A DNA stretch of 64,000 nucleotides, taken from Chrysophaeum taylorii. Lineage: Eukaryota > Sar > Pelagophyceae > Pelagomonadales > Pelagomonadaceae. Where the stretch lies: the NCBI GenBank assembly GCA_029834535.1, contig JAQMWT010000091.1:1-64000 (forward strand), given 5' to 3'. Position numbers and translations under genes: made by a program. This document shows, in pieces, positions 23,173-31,621 of the stretch (positions are counted from its first letter, which is position 1; each line of letters opens with the position of its first letter). The notes below the pieces were generated by a model. That model saw nothing but the letters and a program-made list of their open reading frames with translations. It was not told the DNA's origin and did not search any database.

Positions 23173-25164
23173 TTAAGAGGTCGGGCGTGTTGTGATATTA
23201 CGTAAAGATGCGGTATCCGCAACATCAGATGTGTGGTCCAATTCATCCTCGCTATTATCTTCCAGTTCCTTTAACTCTGGAGAGGAAGAATCATGATCTT
23301 CGGAGGATTGGTCGTTAACTGTATTGTTCGTAGTCATAGCATCACTTAAGGTGACCAGGGGTGCCATAACAGACGAGAGGAAGGACATAGCTGCATCCGG
23401 TGTTAACGTATGTAGGTCCAATGCCGGAATAACATGATCCTGTGCATCAGACATAGCTGCATGTAAATTATGGGCTGCATCGTCGATTAGAGCTTGTTGT
23501 GCCTCGTCATATGTATTTGGAGGAAACTGTCCAATAGACGAAATAAGCGAGCGTGAAATTATGTGGACAAAGACAGCTAAGGTGGGTATCACGTTATCTT
23601 GATGCATCTGGAGGCTTGATAGTATGTTATCCAAGAGCGCGACGTGCTTAATGTTCTCGGTTACTTGAGTGTGTAGATTGTCGTAAGCTTCTTGTACCTG
23701 GGTTAAGTTCTTTAGCGCAACCGATAGCTGTTGATCTTTTGCCATCAATTGCTGTTCACTGTTAGTGAGACGTGAGGATAACGATTGAATCTCTTCTTTT
23801 AACTGGCGTAAAGATTCAACCATGTTATCATTAGATGTGTCTGGCGTGGACTCAGCGGATGGAGTTTCGACTGATGCTGGTGTTACACCTTCAGATAATG
23901 TATTATCTGAAAAGGCATCGATTATAGCGGAGGGATAGCCAACCTGGACTAGCACGTTTTTAAAAGAGGATTGGTGTTCCGGTGGAAGTTGGCGAAAGTA
24001 GTTAAGCATTGGCGGTACCGTCTCGGAAGAAGTCGCGTTAAGTTGGTGAGAGACGTCATTAACGAAGCGTTCAATGAGCACATTAAGTAGCTCATCAGGG
24101 TTGGTCACTACACAGGTTTTATCCTCAACAGATTGAAGTAATGACCAAGCCGCTACAAGAATCTCAAGATTGACATTCGAGATATAAGGAAGCTGTAACA
24201 AGAGAGGAGCATTGTCGTCAGGGTTAATGATGATTTTAGAGGCATCAACGTTACGACTCGCCATACAATGCATGAGCGCCTCTTTGAGCAGCTTGTTGAT
24301 AGCAATGGACTTTCCAAGGCGGAGAATGATAGCTCTCATGTGTGCAGCAGGATCATTATAACATGAAAGATGAAAAGATTGTTGGTTATTGCGAATTAAC
24401 GCTGTCCCATGTTGTGATAAGTTGCACATGACACAAATCAACAGAAAGAAGGGACGCGGTACGTCAAAACAGTGCGCGGCGTGTTGTTCAGACGCGAGAT
24501 GATCTTCGATAATTTTAGCGATTTTGTCCGTTTTAAGCTCATCTTCAGTGCATATAACGAGTACAAGGGGTGTACCCGGCGTATTGGTTTTATTATAGCA
24601 CCTGGTACACGCCACATGTACTTTGACAACCCCTTTAATGGGTGGGTATCGATGGAAGCGAATACCTTCATTGGGCGATATATTAGGGGCGTTCCGGATG
24701 CGCTTTGCCTTTACACATAGCAATGAACTCAAGAACTGGATATTGCCCACAAAATTTGTTTGTTGGGCTTCCGTAAGCAGCTGTTGAATGGACTGATGCC
24801 AACATTGAGGATCTTTAGGTGGTGGTAGTAGGAAGTTCGGTGGCTGGGTACCAAGTGACATGACGTTCCCTGACATCATCGCCATCAAATCGAATTTACA
24901 GTGCTTGAGCAGGAAGTACTCGGACTTTGCTGCTTGCGGTTTAGTTTGTTGTTGGACAGTTGATGACTTAGGCGTCACGGGCGTGGCCTGATTTCCTTGA
25001 GCAACCGAAAGGTATGTCTGGTGTCTCCGATTAGGAGAACTGGTTGGAGCAACGCCTGGATTTAACGCATTGAAAGGGGAAGATAATGATGACACGCCAC
25101 CGCGGCCACGGTTCAGTACCGAATAACGTCGGCTCGCAGCATCCTTGTTCTTTGTTGGGTTCAT
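23173..25164 (-). CDS. Third ORF of family 1 element, unknown function, coiled coil
   Basis: Intact 663 aa frame 3' of pol, where some LTR elements keep env or accessory genes. No family is recognised. Visible features: a basic, Ser/Gln-rich N-terminus (residues 1-80); a Cys/His cluster (ACTRCY at 185-190, ICVMCN 243-248, HLSC 265-268) that could bind zinc; a helical middle; a strong heptad-type coiled coil (about 447-520, from MVESLRQLKEEIQSLSSRL); and an acidic tail (about 620-645). There is no signal peptide or membrane segment, which argues against an envelope protein. A homologous broken copy follows family 2 Gag sequence at 36,721-38,448, so the ORF belongs to this element group. It could be a nucleic-acid binding or Gag-like accessory protein, but that is only inference. 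Confidence 0.85.
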   Translation of the reverse strand: MNPTKNKDAASRRYSVLNRGRGGVSSLSSPFNALNPGVAPTSSPNRRHQTYLSVAQGNQATPVTPKSSTVQQQTKPQAAKSEYFLLKHCKFDLMAMMSGNVMSLGTQPPNFLLPPPKDPQCWHQSIQQLLTEAQQTNFVGNIQFLSSLLCVKAKRIRNAPNISPNEGIRFHRYPPIKGVVKVHVACTRCYNKTNTPGTPLVLVICTEDELKTDKIAKIIEDHLASEQHAAHCFDVPRPFFLLICVMCNLSQHGTALIRNNQQSFHLSCYNDPAAHMRAIILRLGKSIAINKLLKEALMHCMASRNVDASKIIINPDDNAPLLLQLPYISNVNLEILVAAWSLLQSVEDKTCVVTNPDELLNVLIERFVNDVSHQLNATSSETVPPMLNYFRQLPPEHQSSFKNVLVQVGYPSAIIDAFSDNTLSEGVTPASVETPSAESTPDTSNDNMVESLRQLKEEIQSLSSRLTNSEQQLMAKDQQLSVALKNLTQVQEAYDNLHTQVTENIKHVALLDNILSSLQMHQDNVIPTLAVFVHIISRSLISSIGQFPPNTYDEAQQALIDDAAHNLHAAMSDAQDHVIPALDLHTLTPDAAMSFLSSVMAPLVTLSDAMTTNNTVNDQSSEDHDSSSPELKELEDNSEDELDHTSDVADTASLRNITTRPTS

Positions 25165-25279
25165 CTTAGAGAGATCCCCGCATTGCGCATTTCATTTCAT
25201 TTCACATTTTAGCGAGCCTTGGTTCCGTTGTATATGAGGGTTAGTTTAACGTCATTTCGGACATAGTGAAGGGTAAGGG

Positions 25280-28200
25280 TCAACCATCTTGCTGAGCTAT
25301 GGGTTGTTGTAAGCCAAGTAACGTGCGGAATCTGCTGAAGAGCGGAGCTCCGAAGGGTTTAGTAAATCCGTCAGCGATGTTTTGAGTCCCGGAAACATGA
25401 TGTAGACGTATACGTTTTAACTGTACGTAGTCACGAATACGGAACCAGCGTGTGCTGATAGCTTTGGCCTTAGTCGCACTGTCGGGATTATTTGATAGAT
25501 GGATAGCAGAAGCAGAATCCCCAAGTATAGGACTGTTACGTATGAACGACGTGTCCGATGGGAGCGGGTTGTCGTGAGCATCATAATCTAGTAACAGATC
25601 TTTCCCTGAAGGTTGACGAAGATAGTATTGAGGGTTTATAGCGAATGCCATTTCCGTTAACAATTTGCGTAACCAGACCACATCATCGGCACACATATTA
25701 AGGGCGATGAGTTCACTCTCATGCGTAGAAGTAGCGGTGATAGGCTGTAGTTTAGACTTCCAAGTGATGAGAGAACCGAACAAAAAGATGGCGTAGCCGG
25801 TTGTAGACTTGCGGTCTTGTTCATAAGAGGGTGCGTTATCGGCATCAACGAACGCGACCAATGGATCAAAGTTACCTGAATTGACTTGTTCTTTAGTGTA
25901 ATCCAACATGGTTGCCATATCAGTGCGATTGCCGATGAGAAGTCTAAGATGGTCCATTAGTGCGGAAGAGCCAGAGTAGTACCAGAGTCGAAGATTGCGA
26001 TTTTCGGGCTTGCGCAAATAGCGGAGAGTCCCTGTTAGTACTTGAACATGTAGAAATGCTGGATTATGCATTCCTCGGGAACAACGACTAAGGCTTTGGG
26101 ATAGATCAGGGCGACAGGCCAATTGTACAAAAGTGAGCTTGCCGAGTAAGGTGGAGAAAGTATGAAGAATAAACTTGTCCATATCAGAAGATGGCTCTCC
26201 AGTTTTATAAGTGGTTGATGGTGACATCGGTGTAGAAGTGGGACGTAACTGCATTAAAATGGGGTACTCTTCGAACAATGCATCAAGTTTAGCTTGACAG
26301 TCCAGTGAGATGGAACCGTCAGTAGTACGCGTGATGCGCATGCCTAAGAGAGTATGAACTTCTTCAAAGGTGTCGACTGAGTATTCCTTTTTCAGGGCTT
26401 GCTGGAATTCACGACGTAGAGTTTCCGAAGTGCAAGTGATAACAACGTCATCCACTGAGAGCGTGCAAATTAAAAATGTAGCGTCAGCTTGGACTTTAGC
26501 GTAAATGCACGTATCTGTTCGGAAGCGTGTATAGCCTAAAGAATCAAAGAAGCTATTTATAGTTTGATTCCAAAGGGCAGGACTTTGTCGTAATCCATAA
26601 AGAGATTTAAGTAGTTTTGGGAGACGACGGCCTTGATATTTGGTATCTTCAGGATCGAGAAGGTAAATACCTTGTGGCAGTTTAACATAGACATGAGAGT
26701 CTATGGGAGCTTGAACAAAAGCGTTAGGTACGTCGACGTGGTAGACGGGAAGTCGCAGATGGGCTGCTAGCGCCAGAACACAACGGATGCCAGTAAGCTG
26801 TGCCATAGGGCTGAATGTGTTGAAAAAATCGGTGCCCAGAGAAGCTAAGAATCCTCGTAGGACCAGGCGTGCTTTATGCTTGAGATATTGACCGGCAGCA
26901 TTGGTTTTTATACGTAGGACGAGGCGGGTGTCAATAGGCTTTGAGTTGACCATTGGCAACGCGAGTTTAAAGCAGCCAAACTTAACAATATCAAAAATCT
27001 CTTTGGAGATAGCGGAGATATAAGCTTTACGATCAGCGTCTGAGAGACCTTTGAGGCAGTTCAACTCATATTCATCAATTTTGATATCTTTGGCTTGAAT
27101 TTTATATTCGTCCGGACCAACAGTGCTGGGGTCGTGAGCCGTCGTAAGATGGGTAATTGCGTAAGAGGCGACCTGATCAGTAGTATGAGCATAATCGGGG
27201 TCTTCGACAAGTTGAACAATTAGTAGAGGAGCATCGCCAAAGTGGGCCTCAATGTAATGAGATTGCACGGTGATGTAGTCTTCGATGGCGGAGAGGTGAG
27301 GCTCGGAGGCACCATAAGAAGCGTCATTATGATCCAAAATGGAATGGGGTGTGAGCAAAGCATAAGCATATTGAGCGGGAGGAACTTGAAAAGCGTGAGC
27401 ATGTTCGGAAATGAGATGAACGAGAGCACGAGGAAGGTGAAAGTCTGTAAGGCTGAAGTCGTCGAAGAGATGAACAGGAGTGACATCCGGCAATGGATGG
27501 CTAAGGCTCCCATGACACAGAGCGGAAGAAGAGTGAGAAAGCGCTTGGTGAACGTGATGATGAAGGGATTGTGTAAATTCCCCCTCTGGAGGTATAGCCG
27601 TCCAGTGGATGCCATGAGCAATATGAAGGGAGTGGAGGGTGGGGTCGCAGAAAGTTATATACTGCTTGGAGAGGTCATACTTGAAGTCGGCAAGCGTACC
27701 ACCAGCTTGTTTATAAGCGGCAACAGTTGGCGAAGCAATACGAGTAAGAACGTCCTTGAGATTAGTCTTGCGACGAGGTTGAGGGTGATGAGGACCACGG
27801 GTGAGACGGAGGACATCCTGGGAATAGAGAGACCGATAAGATGGTAAAAGGGGCAAAGTGTTGGAGGACACTTCAGATGGAGGTGTGGTGGCGGAAGCAG
27901 CGGGTGCAGAAGCAGCTGGAGCACATGCGGGAACGGGAGAGGGAGCATGGGTAGGAGAAGAAGGAGTCCCCCTCTCGTGTTCAGTGTCGGTGGACATAGC
28001 ATTCCCCCTCTGCGCCGCATCATTGGGGGTGCTGTGAACAGAGAAGGGAATGTCGGGTGGAGGTGCGGGAGGTGGATGTTGTTCATAATCAGGAGGAGTT
28101 TTAGAAATGAGATGAGGAAAGGTAAGTTTAGAGGAGACACGGACTTGGCCGTTTTCAGGATTAAGGACAACATCGGCTAAATGATTAACATGGGGTGTTA

Positions 28201-28963
28201 TTAATGGGTTTATGACATTAGCACCACATAAGTAGATGTAAGGACGACATCGAGGCTCATATTTATGAAATTCGTTGGGTTCCAAATGCAAATAACAAAC
28301 AGAACCAAATGGTTTGAGGTAGTCCTGTTGGGGAACATTACATTGATCCAACAAAACTTGTTGGGGGCTTAGGACTTTATTATAAATACGTTCGAGGGAA
28401 ACGTTAGGAAGGAGATTATATGATTGGACAGCATGTATAACAGCCCACGGGTAGTGTGGTGCCGGATCTGTTAGGGGGTGACCTTTATAGGATACATTAA
28501 GCATATGCCGCAGTCGTGTAGACGCGGCAGTGGCTATGTGACCAACAGCGGCTTCTACTTCATGATTAAAGACATGTAAGTAAGGGGGAAAGGCAGACAT
28601 ATTAATACCGTGTTCAACACGAAAGGGAGTGGTAACATGTTGTGATAAGTAAGGTTTAAACGAATCACAATAAATTTGTTTTAGTTGTACATGAACATAA
28701 GTAGAACAAAAATTGCGGACAAACTCGAGGGCGTTACAAAATTCGCTAGAATTAGTGCTACGACAAAAGTACACTAACAAAAATTTAGAAATGAGACACT
28801 TAAAGACAATGATATGGCGAAAGGATCCCCATTCCGAGAGAACAGATACGTAACCACCGTCACATGCCCAGGCTTCACCAGGTTGAACAATTTTTTCGAA
28901 TGATGCTTGCTTGGTAAGATGGTGTGGATGAGGAAAGCGTTTTTTATGGATCGTACAATCCAC
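25280..28963 (-). CDS. Family 1 copia integrase core, reverse transcriptase and RNase H
   Basis: Intact 1,227 aa frame. The integrase core has Asp 35 (WACDGGYV), Asp 100 (IYCDSFKPY) and Glu 135 or 137 (NHEVEAAVG); the CDCT-type zinc ligand pair just before it is truncated by a frameshift at about 29,030-29,090. A proline-rich linker follows. RT shows KHKARLVLRGFLASLGTDFF, YHVDVPNAFVQ and catalytic LSVDDVVI near residue 836. RNase H shows VAFVDADN (about 1,039), STHESELIAL, LGDSASAI and SGTQNIADGFTK, with all acidic residues present. It converts element RNA to DNA and inserts it. The frame ends TGA at 25,282-25,280. It is the best preserved pol in the window. Confidence 0.94.
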   Translation of the reverse strand: MDCTIHKKRFPHPHHLTKQASFEKIVQPGEAWACDGGYVSVLSEWGSFRHIIVFKCLISKFLLVYFCRSTNSSEFCNALEFVRNFCSTYVHVQLKQIYCDSFKPYLSQHVTTPFRVEHGINMSAFPPYLHVFNHEVEAAVGHIATAASTRLRHMLNVSYKGHPLTDPAPHYPWAVIHAVQSYNLLPNVSLERIYNKVLSPQQVLLDQCNVPQQDYLKPFGSVCYLHLEPNEFHKYEPRCRPYIYLCGANVINPLITPHVNHLADVVLNPENGQVRVSSKLTFPHLISKTPPDYEQHPPPAPPPDIPFSVHSTPNDAAQRGNAMSTDTEHERGTPSSPTHAPSPVPACAPAASAPAASATTPPSEVSSNTLPLLPSYRSLYSQDVLRLTRGPHHPQPRRKTNLKDVLTRIASPTVAAYKQAGGTLADFKYDLSKQYITFCDPTLHSLHIAHGIHWTAIPPEGEFTQSLHHHVHQALSHSSSALCHGSLSHPLPDVTPVHLFDDFSLTDFHLPRALVHLISEHAHAFQVPPAQYAYALLTPHSILDHNDASYGASEPHLSAIEDYITVQSHYIEAHFGDAPLLIVQLVEDPDYAHTTDQVASYAITHLTTAHDPSTVGPDEYKIQAKDIKIDEYELNCLKGLSDADRKAYISAISKEIFDIVKFGCFKLALPMVNSKPIDTRLVLRIKTNAAGQYLKHKARLVLRGFLASLGTDFFNTFSPMAQLTGIRCVLALAAHLRLPVYHVDVPNAFVQAPIDSHVYVKLPQGIYLLDPEDTKYQGRRLPKLLKSLYGLRQSPALWNQTINSFFDSLGYTRFRTDTCIYAKVQADATFLICTLSVDDVVITCTSETLRREFQQALKKEYSVDTFEEVHTLLGMRITRTTDGSISLDCQAKLDALFEEYPILMQLRPTSTPMSPSTTYKTGEPSSDMDKFILHTFSTLLGKLTFVQLACRPDLSQSLSRCSRGMHNPAFLHVQVLTGTLRYLRKPENRNLRLWYYSGSSALMDHLRLLIGNRTDMATMLDYTKEQVNSGNFDPLVAFVDADNAPSYEQDRKSTTGYAIFLFGSLITWKSKLQPITATSTHESELIALNMCADDVVWLRKLLTEMAFAINPQYYLRQPSGKDLLLDYDAHDNPLPSDTSFIRNSPILGDSASAIHLSNNPDSATKAKAISTRWFRIRDYVQLKRIRLHHVSGTQNIADGFTKPFGAPLFSRFRTLLGLQQPIAQQDG

Positions 28964-31621
28964 GCAGAACTTACGGTAGGGTACATCAGAAGGATGATGT
29001 CCCGGACTGGCAATAACCTGAACAGCTTTTATAGCTTGAGAATCGCTAGAATGGTGGATGTTGTAAAGATTGGTAGCACGCTGTTGCGCATCTCGAAATG
29101 CGAGGGTGCCAACTGAACTTTTCTATCAGAGGGTGCATGCTTCTCATGGAGCTGTCTTGGAGTTATGAGAGGAGTGTTTCTCACTTTAGTAGGCGATGAT
29201 ATACCTGCGGATGAAGTGTTAGAGAGGGAGACGTGAGCTACTGAATCGAGATGAAAAGGTAGATGTTTGGGATTAGAGGTAAGATTGTCACAACATGAAA
29301 AGATTTTATTCGAAATGTATAACGCGGTAATGGAACTCTGGTGTAAAATTGAGGATGTGTCTGTAGGAAATAAATTAGTGAAAAAGGTTGACCTGTAATT
29401 TTTGGTTAGTGAAGCATGATCAGGGTCAAAGGATGGTGATAACGTTAATTTACGCAAGTCATAGACAATCCGACACAAATGTTTATAAATTACATGATAT
29501 GTTCCAGCCGGAATAGCATTAGCGATTATGTCACAGCATAGGTCCGGGGACAAAGACAAAAGAAAATTGATTTGGTACGCTGTGAAATTATTGGCGCGTG
29601 CCAATTCACGAGTTGAGTAATGTCGAATGCGATCGAGTCGTGGATCGTACAAGATCATGTTAGCAAACCCACGAATAGTAGGAGTGGGAGTGTATATAGA
29701 ATGAACTTTGGCGCCCATCTTCCTATCACTGGATGTGATGAAGCCAAGGTATCTGCTTTGAGACAGATGCATGTCACTTAGAGCAAAAATTTTATCGATA
29801 AATTCGAGACGATTTTCCTGAGGGTAGAAAACGAAAGAATCGTGAAGTACAGGTGAAGTATAGGAAACCAGTGTTTGTACTAGGCGACGCGTGTCTTGAT
29901 TGTCATTATTATGATGGTATGCTTGACAAAGCCAAAGAAAACCGGTAACAGGATCGAGAGAAGCAGTCTTGTCGATTCCGGTGTCATGTGTGAGGAAGGT
30001 ATAGGTTTCACCAAATGCATTTATATGTGCCTGGTATTTAGAAGAGGAGTTATAAACTGTAATGTCTCCACCTGTGTGTCTTCCACCGGTGATATAAATG
30101 ATGGAGGAAGTAGAGGAACTTTTTAAGAATAACCTGTGAGATGGTTGGTTAGATTCGATAGTTGTAATACGAAAGGAAACAGGTAATGTGATGGATTTTG
30201 GGAATAAGCGTCCCATAATATTATAGTAACTTAACTAACTTCAGACCTCTCCCGAGCATGGGAGCCAGGCGCCGGACAGGCAGGAGCCGATCCGGAATCA
30301 CAGAGGAAAATCGCGCAGTTGGGGCTGAGGCGAGGGACGAGGAGTCGTTGATGACGGACCGCCACTGCGCGCGGTCTTGTGCGAAGTCGTGCAAAAGCGT
30401 CGCAGGCCGCAAACGTGTTGGTCCACGAACAATCGACCTGTCCGTCGCGTTCTGCCCAACCGAGCGAACCCCATCCCAGCGCGGACTTTCCGGGTGCTAA
30501 CCGGCCAGCCCAGGAGGCGAGCAGGCACCGTCTCACTCCGGGACGGCCGGGGCCGCCGCAGGGAGCAAGCGTGTTAGGCGCCGTCCTCCATCGCAACCAA
30601 CGGTTAGCGATCGCAGGGTTATTATTTTACATAATATTATAGAGGAGCACAAAAGCTTTGAGTTTAATAGGAGATCTCATACAAGCAAGGAGCTTCCTGG
30701 AATTAGTTAAGAATCCTAAGCGGAAGTTAGAAATGCCCTCCATGTCATCTTGACTTGGATGTTCGACTGTTTTGTTTGAGTGTAGACGAAGAAACAACAT
30801 GGTTAAAGTTTCGAGCTCAGTAACTGTTAAGCGAACGGATCCTGTGCGACTGAAGCTATTATAAGTTTTGGGTGTAGACACGAATGGCATGTCAGGAAAG
30901 ACCTGCGTCCAAGGTTCGTCGACTATTAGCTTGCGACTGATGGAGTTAGCGTGATCTGCAATATCCAGGAAGGAAGTGACTCGTTTGTTAGGCCAGGAAA
31001 GTAAATCTAGATGGCCGGTGTTATATTTGCGTGCAACGAGGATCCATCTTTCTCTGGCTTGATAATCTCCACACAGATAGCATGGAAATCGGTCACATAT
31101 ATCCACCGTATAGTGCATCGTAGAGAAGATGAGATTAGCAACTCGTATATGGTCTTCATACGATGCGGAGTGTGGTGGCGTCATTTCCATAAAAAGAACA
31201 AGCGGCTTTAAAAGCTCAAGTACACTTAGAGCACTTGGAAACAAGGAGTCGTCCATATCACGCTCGAAAGTTGAAATGGATCGCCCATTGATTATGTTGC
31301 GATTTGTGCATGGGGATGTCAGTTCCACTATATCCGTGTAATATCTTGCACGTTCGGTGTCCGATGCGCGATGTAGATACGTGAGAAACTTGGGTAGTGA
31401 TGGAAAACTTCGATGGAATTACCAACACGTCTTCGTAGCATGTGCGTAAGATTTTCGTCGCTCTCAACAAGAACTTTAACGTTGATGTTGATTTGCAAGT
31501 CATTAGAAGCGCAAGCCAAGAAGGCAGGAGTGGACATCCCAGAACAAAGTAGTGTTACAGTAGGTGTTCGTGAACTTGGAGAAGTAGTTACTGTATGGAG
31601 TAAGCGTGTGGTAACCTTGCG
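28964..31621 (-). pseudogene. Family 1 retrotransposon C5 cytosine methyltransferase
   Basis: Follows gag-protease after an in-frame TGA. Motif I reads TLLCSGMSTPAF (about 31,530-31,565), motif II LVESDE, motif IV ELTSPCTNRN with the catalytic Cys near 31,305, motif VI LFMEMTPPH (about 31,180), and motif VIII YQARERW (about 31,045-31,065). RLTVTELETL lies near 30,820. After the SINE-like insertion the frame resumes at 30,216 and reaches motif IX YSTRELARANNF (about 29,600) and motif X IIANAIPAGTY (about 29,510). Damage is one frameshift near 31,410 and the insertion; removing the insertion with one target duplicate restores the frame. The last part, from about 29,200, contains the integrase approach (RQLHEKH) and a second frameshift. 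Confidence 0.9.
30227..30629 (-). mobile_element. SINE/LINE-tail element, type B (copy B1)
   Basis: 403 bp insertion with a short (TTAG)n tail, flanked by the 13 bp duplication CATAATATTATAG at 30,214-30,226 and 30,630-30,642. Removing 416 bp (element plus one duplicate) puts LLYNIM and GRLFPKS of the methyltransferase back in one frame, so the site was intact at insertion. One frame on the minus strand reads ATLLHDFAQDRAQWRSVI, which resembles the C-terminal end of non-LTR retrotransposon proteins. This suggests a 5'-truncated LINE or a SINE with a LINE tail. Confidence 0.92.

Noticed and set aside
27242-27847. 201 aa plus-strand ORF
   Set aside because: Antisense shadow of the intact integrase-RT linker on the minus strand.
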